Assembly (NCBI GenBank): GCA_023399455.1
Contig: JAEWPN010000194.1
Location: 1-44,154, forward strand
DNA length: 44,154 bases
Source of the DNA: Bacillota bacterium
GTDB lineage: Bacteria > Bacillota > Clostridia > Lachnospirales > Lachnospiraceae
Reading direction: 5' to 3'
The position numbers and the translations under genes are program-made. Below, piece by piece: positions 1-7,787 of this stretch. The first letter of the stretch is position 1, and every line of letters begins with the position of its first letter. Under the pieces are notes generated by a model that saw nothing but the letters and a program-made list of their open reading frames with translations, had not been told where the DNA came from and ran no database searches.

Positions 1-85
1 AGCAGGAAAAGCATGACAAGTTGACGGCTGGGTATTATAATAGTAAGGACAAGGTTAAAATTCAAGAAAGAAGTGAGGATACATT

Positions 86-682
86 ATGCAGCATATACCG
101 CAGCCACATGAGATTTACAGGCATTTCAAGGGAAATACCTATCAAATCATTACAATAGCGGAGCACTCGGAAACGGGAGAAATGTTTGTCATATATCAGG
201 CTATGTACGGAAATTACAAGACTTATGCAAGACCTATGGATATATTTCTGGAGAAGCTGGATAAGGAAAAATATCCTCAAGCGACACAGGAATATAGATT
301 CGAGTTGGCAGCGATGACTCAGGCTTTCGGAGAACCTGCCAATGCACCGGTAAAAGATCCAGCAAACGGACAAGAAAAAGTACCGGCAATGGAAGCGAAA
401 AAAGAATTAGTGATAGAATCGGTAACAGTACCGATAAGCGAACAAGAAGAACAAATTTTAGATATTGACCCTCAGGTACTTAAGTTTCTCGAGGCGGACT
501 CTTATGAGGAGAGGCTGAATATACTTACTGGTATTCATCACCGTATTACTGACGATATGATAAATGTTATGGCAATAGCTACTGATATAGAAGTAAAGTC
601 CGGGGATATAGAGGAAAGATTCCTGGAGCTTAGAAATTGTCTCCTTAAGCTTGAGAAATTTGAATGCAACAGATTGCGCTGA
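86..682 (+). CDS. DUF1653 domain protein
   Basis: Residues 1 to about 75 match the DUF1653 pattern: YRHFKGN, then an HSETGE stretch, then YQAMYG, and a PLxxFLEK-like segment. This is a small beta-rich domain of unknown function found across bacteria. Residues 90 to 198 are an acidic, lysine-rich and mostly helical tail with no motif I recognise; the family is often little more than the N-terminal domain, so this is a long member. The ATG follows an AAGAAGTGAGG Shine-Dalgarno-like stretch. It lies 35 bp upstream of the SfsA-MutY gene on the same strand and may share its transcript. The domain call is good; the role is unknown. Confidence 0.8.
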   Translation: MQHIPQPHEIYRHFKGNTYQIITIAEHSETGEMFVIYQAMYGNYKTYARPMDIFLEKLDKEKYPQATQEYRFELAAMTQAFGEPANAPVKDPANGQEKVPAMEAKKELVIESVTVPISEQEEQILDIDPQVLKFLEADSYEERLNILTGIHHRITDDMINVMAIATDIEVKSGDIEERFLELRNCLLKLEKFECNRLR

Positions 683-717
683 TACCAAAGCGCTCATAGG
701 AAAGATATGGTATTGAA

Positions 718-2469
718 ATGAAATATAGGAACATTACGGAGGGTGAATTTCTGGATCGTCCGAACCGTTTTATTGCCTATGTGGAAATAAACGGAAAAAG
801 GGAAAAGGTCCATGTGAAAAATACAGGAAGATGCAGGGAGCTTTTGGTTCACCGTGCTACGGTGTATCTGGAGAAGAGTGACAATGAGGAACGCTCCACT
901 GCCTATGATCTTGTAGCGGTAAAAAAAGGCGCGCGCATGATAAATATGGATTCGGCTGCTCCCAATAAAGCGGTGCACGAATGGCTTCTTAAGAAGGAGC
1001 TTTTCCCGGGATTAAAAAATGTATATCCGGAAAAGGTCTACAAAAATTCACGATTCGATTTTTATATAGAGACGGAGGAGGAAAATATCTTCCTCGAGGT
1101 AAAGGGTGTAACGCTGGAGCGGGATAATGCTGTGTATTTTCCCGATGCTCCGTCGGAGCGTGCCGTGAAGCATGTGGAAGAGCTGGCGGAGGCGGTAGAG
1201 GAAGGATATAGTGCGTATATTATATTAGTAATCCAGATGAGGGCGGTAGATTTTTTTGCACCTAATGTGGAAACTCATCCGGCCTTTGCGCAGGCGCTTT
1301 TGAAGGCGCGGGAGGCGGGAGTGAAGATCCTGGCTTACGACTGTGTTGTAACACCGGACAGCATGGAAATCGATAATCCGGTGCCGGTAGTATTGAACGA
1401 GCTGGACTTGATCGCGAGGCCGCTGCTTTCATGGTATGACAGCGGCAGGAGAATACTTCCATGGAGAGAACATCCTGCCCCTTATTATGTCTGGCTTTCC
1501 GAAATTATGCTGCAGCAGACGCGGGTAGAGGCAGTGAAGCCGTATTTTGACAGATTCATCAGTCAGGTACCCGATATAGAAAGCCTCGCCTGTTTGGAAG
1601 AAGAACGTCTGGTAAAGCTGTGGGAAGGATTAGGTTATTATAACAGGGTCCGTAATCTTCAGCGTGCTGCAAAAATAATTATGGAGGAGTACGAAGGCGT
1701 CATGCCCTCCGGGCATGAGGAACTTATGGCCCTTCCGGGAATCGGGAGCTATACGGCGGGGGCGATAGCCTCCATCGCCTATGGGAAAGTGGTGCCTGCG
1801 GTAGACGGCAACGTGTTGCGGGTGCTTTCCAGACTGCGTATGGACGGAGAGGATATCCTTTCCCAGAGGACGAAGAGCAGAGTGGAAAAGGAGTTGAGTG
1901 CCGTGATTCCGGGGGACAGGCCGGGCGACTTCAATCAGGCACTGATGGAGCTTGGTGCTACGGTGTGCCTGCCAAACGGTGTGCCGAAGTGTATGGAGTG
2001 CCCATGGAAGATATTTTGCAAGGCACATTTGCAGGATAGAATCTCTGAATTTCCGAAAAAGAAGACCAAGAAGGAAAGGGCTATAGAAGAAAAAACAGTG
2101 CTCGTCATTAAGGCGGAGGATAGGGCCGCTTTTGAAAAAAGACCGGAGAAGGGGCTGTTAGCGGGAATGTATGGTTTCCCTATGCTGGAGGGGCACTGCT
2201 CGGAGGAAGAGGTGCTTTACTTTCTAAGGACAAAGGGGCTGAGAGTTATTCGTATCCAGAGCATTGGAGAAGCGAAGCATATTTTTTCCCATAAGGAATG
2301 GCATATGAAAGGTTATGCGGTTAAAATTGACGAGCTGGACGCGCCGAATGATGGTGTGGCAAAAGCCGGCTGGATATTTGCCGATAAGGATGAGGCAAGA
2401 GAACGTTATCCGATTCCTGCGGCCTATGCGTCTTATGCCAAATATTTGGATATTAAGCTGGGAATATGA
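718..2469 (+). CDS. mutY: SfsA nuclease-like domain fused to MutY adenine DNA glycosylase
   Basis: One 583-residue protein carries two normally separate proteins. Residues 1 to about 226 are SfsA-like: DRPNRF near the start, NTGRC, the central FDFY and FLEVKGVTL motifs, and the HVEEL segment. Residues 227 to 583 are MutY, which removes adenine mispaired with 8-oxoguanine. Visible MutY features are the catalytic Glu in LSEIMLQQTRV (about E262), the helix-hairpin-helix LPGIGSYTAGA, the catalytic Asp in VDGNV (about D363), a four-cysteine cluster with spacing C-X7-C-X2-C-X5-C, and a C-terminal NUDIX-like mismatch-recognition domain containing GLLAGMYGFP. There is no stop or frame break between the parts. 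Both halves keep their key residues, so both are probably functional. It lacks a clear strong Shine-Dalgarno. Confidence 0.93.
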   Translation: MKYRNITEGEFLDRPNRFIAYVEINGKREKVHVKNTGRCRELLVHRATVYLEKSDNEERSTAYDLVAVKKGARMINMDSAAPNKAVHEWLLKKELFPGLKNVYPEKVYKNSRFDFYIETEEENIFLEVKGVTLERDNAVYFPDAPSERAVKHVEELAEAVEEGYSAYIILVIQMRAVDFFAPNVETHPAFAQALLKAREAGVKILAYDCVVTPDSMEIDNPVPVVLNELDLIARPLLSWYDSGRRILPWREHPAPYYVWLSEIMLQQTRVEAVKPYFDRFISQVPDIESLACLEEERLVKLWEGLGYYNRVRNLQRAAKIIMEEYEGVMPSGHEELMALPGIGSYTAGAIASIAYGKVVPAVDGNVLRVLSRLRMDGEDILSQRTKSRVEKELSAVIPGDRPGDFNQALMELGATVCLPNGVPKCMECPWKIFCKAHLQDRISEFPKKKTKKERAIEEKTVLVIKAEDRAAFEKRPEKGLLAGMYGFPMLEGHCSEEEVLYFLRTKGLRVIRIQSIGEAKHIFSHKEWHMKGYAVKIDELDAPNDGVAKAGWIFADKDEARERYPIPAAYASYAKYLDIKLGI

Positions 2470-2580
2470 CGAGGAATGAAATCTTCATTGTCTGTGCAGA
2501 ATAAGAGCATGAGCTAGATAAAAAAGCTGCTAAGGATGAAAATCATAAAATCCATGAATTTTAATGGTTGGAGGAAGAAA

Positions 2581-3606
2581 ATGAAGTTATTAACAATTGC
2601 GATACCCTGTTATAACTCGGAAGGGTATATGAGAAAATGTGTAGAGTCTCTGCTTACAGGCGGAGAGGATGTGGAAATTATCATAGTGGATGACGGTTCT
2701 AAGGACGGTACCGCGGTAATTGCAGACGAATATGCAGAAAAATATCCGTCCATTGTACGTGCTGTGCATAAAGAAAACGGAGGACATGGCTCGGCGGTGA
2801 ATACAGGAATAGAAAATGCCACCGGTTTGTTTTTCAAAGTGGTGGATAGCGACGACTGGGTAAAAGAAAGCGATTACATGCAGGTATTGGATACCCTGAG
2901 GAACTTGGCAGGGGGAGAAAAGGTACTGGATATGCTGATCAGCAACTTCGTCTATGAAAAAGAAGGCGAGAAAAGGAATAGGGTCATGCGTTATCACTAT
3001 GCCCTGCCTCGGGACGAAATGTTCTCATGGAATGATGTAAGATATTTCCGTAAGGGACAATACATCCTTATGCACTCCGTTATCTTTCGGACGAAACTTT
3101 TGAAGGATTGCGGACTGAAGCTGCCGGAGCACACTTTTTACGTGGACAACCTATATGTGTTCGAGCCTCTTCCTTTTGTAAAAAATATGTATTATCTCGA
3201 TGTGAATTTTTACCGCTACTACATCGGGCGGGAGGGCCAGTCGGTAAATGAAACTATCATGATTTCCAGAATCGACCAGCAAATCAAGGTGAATAAAATC
3301 ATGGTGGATTATATGGCGGAGAATAAGGCTAAAATAAAAGCGAACCGCAAAATGCGCAAATATATGTTTAACTATTTGGAAATCATAACGACGATTTCCT
3401 CAATACTCCTTATCCGTGGAGGAAGCGAGGAACATCTTACGAAAAAGAAGGAGCTCTGGGATTATATCAAGCAGAAGGATAGAATGCTTTATACAAGGCT
3501 TAGATACGGCATTCTCGGAAACTCTATGAATCTTCCCGGAAAGGGCGGCAGAAAGATTTCTGTAGAAGGTTACCGTATTTGCCAGCGCTTTTTCAAATTC
3601 AATTAA
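2581..3606 (+). CDS. Family 2 glycosyltransferase
   Basis: The GT-A fold signature is clear: LTIAIPCYNSE at the N-terminus, IIIVDDGSKDGT about 25 residues on, the NGGHGSAVNTGI acceptor-side motif, and the DSDDW metal-binding DxD. The C-terminal third is basic and helical without clear transmembrane segments, so the enzyme is probably cytoplasmic and acts on a lipid-linked or wall sugar acceptor. I take the second Met at 2581 because a GGAGG lies six bases upstream; the first Met, 45 bp earlier, has weaker support. It has 341 residues. A strong bidirectional terminator follows immediately. Donor and acceptor cannot be read from sequence. Confidence 0.9.
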   Translation: MKLLTIAIPCYNSEGYMRKCVESLLTGGEDVEIIIVDDGSKDGTAVIADEYAEKYPSIVRAVHKENGGHGSAVNTGIENATGLFFKVVDSDDWVKESDYMQVLDTLRNLAGGEKVLDMLISNFVYEKEGEKRNRVMRYHYALPRDEMFSWNDVRYFRKGQYILMHSVIFRTKLLKDCGLKLPEHTFYVDNLYVFEPLPFVKNMYYLDVNFYRYYIGREGQSVNETIMISRIDQQIKVNKIMVDYMAENKAKIKANRKMRKYMFNYLEIITTISSILLIRGGSEEHLTKKKELWDYIKQKDRMLYTRLRYGILGNSMNLPGKGGRKISVEGYRICQRFFKFN

Positions 3607-3628
3607 ATTTTTAAATTCGATTAAAAAA

Positions 3629-3666
3629 CACCGTAGGTCTTAGTTGACCTGCGGTGCTGCTTTTTT
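3629..3666. terminator. Bidirectional intrinsic terminator
   Basis: An 11-bp stem pairs 3629-3639 with 3646-3656 across a six-base loop. An A-run (3623-3628) lies on the left and a T-run (3661-3666) on the right, so it can end both the rightward glycosyltransferase transcript and the leftward PAP2 transcript. The PAP2 stop codon sits in the loop. Confidence 0.85.
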
Positions 3667-4317
3667 ACGGGCATGAGCTCTTTCCTTGTATACCATGACG
3701 ATGTCGTACTTGTATACGATGCCATACATGATTGCGGCCATGATGAAGGCGGTGACCACATCGAATAAAGAATGCTGTTTGAGGAACATGGTGGAAAGGA
3801 TAATGGAAATACATGTAATCAACGAACCTCTTGCCACCCACTTTTTACCCGCCAGACGGGGGTTCTTTACAACGGCAAAATGCGCTCCCAGTGAATTATA
3901 TACATGGATGCTGGGCCATAGGTTGGTAGGAGTATCCGTACTGTATAAGTAAGTTGTCAAATGGGTAAAAATATTTTCTCTTGGCATAACCGCCGGGCGT
4001 AAATGATGCACGTTGGGAAACAGCGTGGAAATAATAAGAAATATAGTCATGCCGATAATGAAGAATACGCAAGATTTGGCGTAATCTTCTTTGTTTTTGA
4101 AAAAAAAGTAAATAACTACTGCAGATACGTAAACGAACCATAAAAAGTACGGAATGACAAAAAATTCACAAAAAGGAATATAATCATCCAAGGTCACATG
4201 GATGACCCGGAAGTTTCTCTTATTACTTTCCTCCAAATACAGAAACCAGGTCATATAAATTACCGCATAAATCATGACCGGTATCGCATGCTTATATTTT
4301 TCATAAAAAGTTTTCAT
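3640..4317 (-). CDS. PAP2-family membrane phosphatase
   Basis: About 225 residues with six likely transmembrane segments. PAP2 phosphatase motifs are present in degenerate form: LRPAVMPR, then WPSIHVYNSLGAH (PSGH position reads PSIH), then a KQHSLFDV block supplying the last His-x3-Asp pair. Such enzymes dephosphorylate lipid phosphates, for example phosphatidic acid or undecaprenyl pyrophosphate. The open frame extends upstream to 4575, but that part overlaps the lipid kinase and is not protein-like; the ATG at 4317 has AAGGTG just upstream. It lies 35 bp after the lipid kinase and is probably co-transcribed, suggesting paired lipid phosphorylation and dephosphorylation. Confidence 0.85.
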   Translation of the reverse strand: MKTFYEKYKHAIPVMIYAVIYMTWFLYLEESNKRNFRVIHVTLDDYIPFCEFFVIPYFLWFVYVSAVVIYFFFKNKEDYAKSCVFFIIGMTIFLIISTLFPNVHHLRPAVMPRENIFTHLTTYLYSTDTPTNLWPSIHVYNSLGAHFAVVKNPRLAGKKWVARGSLITCISIILSTMFLKQHSLFDVVTAFIMAAIMYGIVYKYDIVMVYKERAHARKKAAPQVN

Positions 4318-4352
4318 TTTGCACCTTATGCCCTCCCATGGCAGACGGAAAA

Positions 4353-5330
4353 TCACATCATTAATTTTATTTTCTGCGAAATGCAAGAAATAGAGATACT
4401 GTCGGACTTCGCATACACTTCGCCGTCGGTATGTACCCAAAGCGGCATTGAGGCAGTAAGCTTTGCCTTTGATGCCGAATAATGCTTTATTTGAGAAAAC
4501 ATATAATGTTTTCCGAAAAATGCGGTAGGAAGTGCCAGCAATATAATCGGCTTGGGGATATTTCCCACTACGCATAGATCCAAAATCCCATCGGCAGAAT
4601 CAGCCGTCGGGCAGAACTTAAAGCCTCCGCCCTCATATTTGTGGATCATGAATGCTGTAAACAAGAAACTATTCAGGTGAATGGGTTCCTTCGCATCGTC
4701 CAGATAGATATCGCAGGAGACGGACCTTGCGGCAATCAATTGCTTAAGTGCGATAACGAGGTAAGTGAGCTTTCCAAGTCCAAGCTTGTTTAAAATATTT
4801 TTAAAACGGGAGGCCAGAGCTTCCTCACATACGGCAGCATCGAAGCCGATACCGCTGCTTACAGAAAAATACCGGGTATCCGGTACCTCCTGCGCGTGAA
4901 GCCTGGAGAGTTCTCCCGGCGGATTATCATAAGTGAGCAGTCCAAGATCCATGGTGCGGACAACTTTCCCTTCTATAATAGTAGAAAGAATATCCAGAGG
5001 ATTCCTCGGAAGCAGTAAATCTCTCGCCAAATCGTTGCTGGAACCGGTGGGGATATAGCCCAGCCATACGCGGTCGAAATCACTGATGCCCTGAAGTACT
5101 TCATTCATGGTGCCGTCGCCTCCAAGAATGATCAGCCTGATAGGATCTGCGGCAGGATTATCGGCAAGAGGAGCGGTAAGCTTTGCAACAACCTGTGTAA
5201 CGTGCCCGATTCCTTTCGAAAAGACAACCTTATACGGTATTTCCCCTTCCTTGAAAACCTCTTCCAGTTCTATCCATATCTGTCGTCCCCGCCCGGACTT
5301 CGAAGCAGGATTTACAATCACATAATACAT
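4353..5330 (-). CDS. Diacylglycerol kinase-family lipid kinase
   Basis: A 325-residue soluble lipid kinase of the DagK/YegS/BmrU family. Motifs in order: VNPASKSGRG near the start, the nucleotide-binding GGDGTMNEVLQG at about residue 75, PTGSSNDLAR at about 100, and a C-terminal beta domain ending with WVHTDGE. These enzymes phosphorylate diacylglycerol or related lipids with ATP at the inner membrane face. The ATG at 5330 has GAGGG seven bases upstream. It is the first gene of a leftward pair with the PAP2 phosphatase and the last host gene before the prophage. The exact substrate is not determinable. Confidence 0.9.
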   Translation of the reverse strand: MYYVIVNPASKSGRGRQIWIELEEVFKEGEIPYKVVFSKGIGHVTQVVAKLTAPLADNPAADPIRLIILGGDGTMNEVLQGISDFDRVWLGYIPTGSSNDLARDLLLPRNPLDILSTIIEGKVVRTMDLGLLTYDNPPGELSRLHAQEVPDTRYFSVSSGIGFDAAVCEEALASRFKNILNKLGLGKLTYLVIALKQLIAARSVSCDIYLDDAKEPIHLNSFLFTAFMIHKYEGGGFKFCPTADSADGILDLCVVGNIPKPIILLALPTAFFGKHYMFSQIKHYSASKAKLTASMPLWVHTDGEVYAKSDSISISCISQKIKLMM

Positions 5331-5429
5331 AACATGCCCTCATTTGCAAAAAAAATATACCGCTTTTTGATTAACCCTCATTTTAGCAGTATTTTAAAAG
5401 GAAGTAAATAAGACATTGGATATAATTTC

Positions 5430-5444
5430 TTAAATATTCCTTAA
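5430..5444. other. attL: attL core candidate
   Basis: TTAAATATTCCTTAA occurs here and again at 41704-41718 in the same orientation. It lies between the last host gene and the integrase 3' end, in the expected place for a phage attachment core. The proposal assumes these repeats, not the 20-bp ones, are the crossover site. Confidence 0.6.
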
Positions 5445-5521
5445 ATATACGAGTTATATTTAATCATAAATGCATTAAATACGCCATTTCTTTGATATAG
5501 ATAATTATATATTTGAATACA

Positions 5522-5541
5522 AAAGTTACACTAAGTATACA
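5522..5541. repeat. Left arm-type integrase site candidate
   Basis: AAAGTTACACTAAGTATACA matches 41647-41666 at 19 of 20 positions in direct orientation. In the circular phage the two copies would flank the core, as arm sites of lambda- or Tn916-type integrases do. The copy lies immediately after the integrase stop codon. Confidence 0.5.
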
Positions 5542-5543
5542 CT

Positions 5544-6623
5544 TTATATCATATCTATGGCACTAATTAAATCAAACAGATCCTTTTGCACATAAACTCC
5601 ATTTGTGACATCTTGACGTTTATGCCCTAATATCATTTTTTTGCAATTTTCATTGACGCCGGCTCTATCCAATAAAGACGCGCAAGTATATTTTGTATCA
5701 TGGGGCAGGTGTTTCATTCCCAGTTTTTCCATTGCAGGATTCCAAATTTCGATTAAAAAGCTATTCCTCCAATATCGGTTGTCTTGTCGCTGCAAAAGAT
5801 AAATGTTGCCTTTGTCGTATATTTCCTCAATAAAAGGCATTATTTTCCTTGAAATAGGAATAATGCGGTCTTTTCCGGCCTTGGTCTTTATCCCTCCAAT
5901 CATGTATCTATCAGCAATATATACTTTGTCCGTAAGCTGTGAGAGCAGTTCTTCTATTCTAAATCCCGTATATATCATAATCAGTATTATTCTTACATTA
6001 AAATCATCTTTATTATTCCACAGCATATCAACTTCTTTACGGGAAAACATAGAGTGTTTTGATTCATCATTAGTCTTATATATAAATTCTATATCCGAGA
6101 CAAAATTTTCGGTGATATACTTTTGCTTTCTGGCCAAGTCGAACGTAAAATTTAGTATTATTTTCACATTCAAAACAGTTGAATATGACATCTCGGATAT
6201 ATCGTCTGCAATATCTTGGATATCTTGGAATTGTATCTTATCTATGCGTTTGCCGTGTACTGGTTTACATTTTTTAAAGGCGGATTTATAGGATGTGACT
6301 AACTGATCAGATACTCCACCTTTCTTTTTCCGTAGGTTCTCGGTATGACGATCAAGCCATAGTTCAAATAGTTCCTTGAAGGTAGGGCAGTATGATATGT
6401 TTGGCATAGTCCGCACATTTACGCCGCTGTTATACTTTGCTAATAAATCAATTGCAGCCGTTTTCCCCTCGGGCGTGCGAGGAAAATAGTCCAGGTACTT
6501 ATAATCGTTAATTTCTACTCCCTGCTTATTAAATTTTTTCCCGTTCGGAACACGTACTGCAATTGGCCTGCGCCTATTTTTTCCTAAATCAACTATAGTT
6601 CCGTATCCTGGTGGATTTCTCAT
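5544..6623 (-). CDS. int: Tyrosine recombinase (phage integrase)
   Basis: A 359-residue integrase that would join phage and host attachment sites. It has an N-terminal arm-binding region, a core-binding SAM-like domain at about residues 85-180, and a C-terminal catalytic domain. Visible catalytic positions are R222 in YTGFRIEEL, a Lys in IKTKAGKDR, H308 in HDTK, H334 in LGHKRQD and the nucleophile Y344. The second arginine (HxxR) is Lys here (K311). I chose the start at 6623 because AGGAGG lies seven bases upstream; the longer frame to 6677 has no such site. It reads toward attL, the usual layout. Confidence 0.93.
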   Translation of the reverse strand: MRNPPGYGTIVDLGKNRRRPIAVRVPNGKKFNKQGVEINDYKYLDYFPRTPEGKTAAIDLLAKYNSGVNVRTMPNISYCPTFKELFELWLDRHTENLRKKKGGVSDQLVTSYKSAFKKCKPVHGKRIDKIQFQDIQDIADDISEMSYSTVLNVKIILNFTFDLARKQKYITENFVSDIEFIYKTNDESKHSMFSRKEVDMLWNNKDDFNVRIILIMIYTGFRIEELLSQLTDKVYIADRYMIGGIKTKAGKDRIIPISRKIMPFIEEIYDKGNIYLLQRQDNRYWRNSFLIEIWNPAMEKLGMKHLPHDTKYTCASLLDRAGVNENCKKMILGHKRQDVTNGVYVQKDLFDLISAIDMI

Positions 6624-6663
6624 TGTATTTCCTCCTGATTTTGGGTATAAAAAATACACCCTA

Positions 6664-6693
6664 TTGCATGGGTGCACTATAATGTGCTATAAT
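6664..6693 (+). promoter_or_regulatory. Promoter for a short rightward RNA
   Basis: TTGCAT and TATAAT are separated by 18 bp. They lie in the integrase upstream region but point the other way, toward the terminator ending at 6778. A second TATAAT ten bases earlier is unpaired. Confidence 0.4.
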
Positions 6694-6699
6694 CATCTT

Positions 6700-6778
6700 G
6701 CTTGGAGATGACTATAGCGGGTACACCCGTTGATAGTTACTTGGTTTCCGCCCTTGTTTGCGCAGGGGCGGTTTTTTA
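6700..6778 (+). ncRNA. Candidate small RNA between integrase and PH-domain gene
   Basis: The expected transcript has a two-tier hairpin (ACTAT/ATAGT outside CGGG/CCCG with a TACA loop), then a GC-rich hairpin CCGCCC/GGGCGG followed by six Ts at 6773-6778. No open frame fills it. It converges on the 3' end of the leftward PH-domain gene and overlaps its run-off transcript, as the RNA at 7331 does with its toxin. Function is not known; antisense control is an inference. Confidence 0.4.
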
Positions 6779-6785
6779 TTCTAAA

Positions 6786-7160
6786 CTACAGAATATATCC
6801 GCTGATCATTTGGCCTATCTTTACAATGTCACTGGCTCCCGAAAACTCAAATTTAACCTTTCCAAGACCACTAAAATATAATTCTAATTCGCTATCCATA
6901 TCAAATACACCGGCGGTCTCGATAGAAAATACTTGAATCTTTGCATACGGAAGCGTGGAAAAGTCTTTCTTCTTCCCTGTCATACCTTGTACGTTCACAG
7001 AAATTATACGCTTTTCGGTAAACACAACATAATCCCTCATGGACTTATAAGCTCCGATGACAGTCTCTCCAGATACTAATAGTGGCGCTATGTCACTTAC
7101 TACTGTATCCGCATTAATTCTGCTCAGTTTTATAACTGCTTTGTTTTGGAAATCAATCAT
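6786..7160 (-). CDS. Bacterial PH-domain protein (bPH_1-like)
   Basis: All 124 residues fit the bacterial pleckstrin-homology family bPH_1: an N-terminal helix, DYVVFTEKRIISVNVQG, KKKDFSTLPYAKIQVFSIETAG and the terminal strand pair with ELELYFSGLGKVKFEF. These proteins are usually cytoplasmic, of unknown ligand, and recur in phages and mobile elements. A GGGG ribosome binding site lies seven bases before the ATG. It is the gene upstream of the integrase on the same strand. A candidate small RNA converges on its 3' end. The function in the phage is unknown. Confidence 0.8.
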   Translation of the reverse strand: MIDFQNKAVIKLSRINADTVVSDIAPLLVSGETVIGAYKSMRDYVVFTEKRIISVNVQGMTGKKKDFSTLPYAKIQVFSIETAGVFDMDSELELYFSGLGKVKFEFSGASDIVKIGQMISGYIL

Positions 7161-7295
7161 ATTGTAATTCCCCTTTCTTTATATAGTTTTGTTTATATCA
7201 ATTCTAATACGCCTTAAGACGGTTCGAATAGATAACTAGTAGAATCGTGAGGTTTCAGAATTGGATCACCGAGGTTATTTTACCTTAGAATACTA

Positions 7296-7324
7296 TTTAC
7301 AAAAATACACCATTTAGGTATAAT
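7296..7324 (+). promoter_or_regulatory. Promoter of the antitoxin-like RNA
   Basis: TTTACA and TATAAT are spaced by exactly 17 bp. Transcription should start near 7331 and run to the terminator at 7427. Confidence 0.65.
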
Positions 7325-7330
7325 ATACTT

Positions 7331-7427
7331 ACAGAACAGCCGATGCGATAGAGCAAACCTATCCGCTCCGGCAAAACTTATACTAAAAAATAGTCGTTAG
7401 CTTGTCAGGGCAGGACGGCTATTTTTT
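7331..7427 (+). ncRNA. RatA-like antitoxin RNA candidate
   Basis: The RNA begins after a near-consensus promoter, folds into a two-tier hairpin (GCCG...CGGC outside GCGATAG...CTATC with an unpaired AGCAAAC loop), and ends at a TAGTCGT/ACGGCTA hairpin followed by six Ts. Its 3' end overlaps the last codons and 3' region of the leftward toxin ORF. Tail-to-tail overlap of this kind is how RatA silences TxpA in Bacillus subtilis. The assignment is by architecture only. Confidence 0.55.
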
Positions 7428-7505
7428 ATGTAATTTTATGGTTAAAGCAATAATGCTAGTAATCATAACGACAAAGGAAATCAATTCGCTCCATGTCACG
7501 TACAT
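7419..7505 (-). CDS. Holin-like type I toxin (28 aa)
   Basis: A 28-residue peptide: short polar start, one hydrophobic segment (ISFVVMITSIIALTI) and a basic LHKK tail. This is the profile of the small holin-like toxins of Firmicutes prophages, which damage the membrane when not silenced. A GGGGTGG ribosome binding site lies four bases before the ATG. The stop codon lies inside the terminator stem of the convergent small RNA. It sits between the integrase and repressor, a common place for such modules in the lysogeny region. Confidence 0.6.
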   Translation of the reverse strand: MYVTWSELISFVVMITSIIALTIKLHKK

Positions 7506-7682
7506 AAGCACCACCCCTTTCCTCAGAACTTGGAACGGATGGCATGAACCGCCCATCGGCTGCCTTGTAAGTATATTGAATTGTCATGGTGCTAATTTAC
7601 CCTTATGTCGTGTTTCCCGCCCCTGCAATAACTCTCTATAGCGTATATCAAGAAGCTTTACTTAATAATGAGTAAAAAGACT

Positions 7683-7787
7683 TTATTTTTCTTTAAATGG
7701 TGTATCGGGGGTCTCTGCGAGCTCTTTTACACACGTTACAACTTCTCTCCAGAGTTGCAGCATTCTGTCTATTTCTAATTTTCCCAA
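7683..7787 (-). CDS. Small ORF trailing the repressor (34 aa)
   Basis: A TTG-initiated frame overlaps the repressor stop by 13 bases and encodes a 34-residue acidic, helical peptide ending ETPDTPFKEK. A later in-frame ATG at 7763 would give 25 residues. The composition is protein-like (amphipathic LQLWREVVTCVKEL), and it lies in the position of a coupled second gene of the repressor operon. There is no strong ribosome binding site, so translational coupling would be needed. I do not recognise a family. Confidence 0.35.
   Translation of the reverse strand: MGKLEIDRMLQLWREVVTCVKELAETPDTPFKEK

Larger units (their letters stand above)
7161..7774. other. Long intergenic region holding a type I toxin-antitoxin candidate
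   Basis: No gene of ordinary length lies here. It holds the promoter and small RNA at 7296-7427, the toxin ORF at 7419-7505 on the minus strand, and the small ORF at 7683-7787 that trails the repressor. I see nothing in 7161-7290 or 7530-7680 beyond AT-rich sequence that could hold the toxin promoter. Confidence 0.6.

Noticed and set aside
4318..4575. N-terminal extension of the PAP2 protein
   Set aside because: It overlaps the lipid kinase gene, reads as non-protein sequence, and the ATG at 4317 has a better site.
7402..7641. Plus-strand 79-residue open frame
   Set aside because: It is the shadow of the minus-strand toxin and the small RNA terminator, with no ribosome site and unlikely composition.
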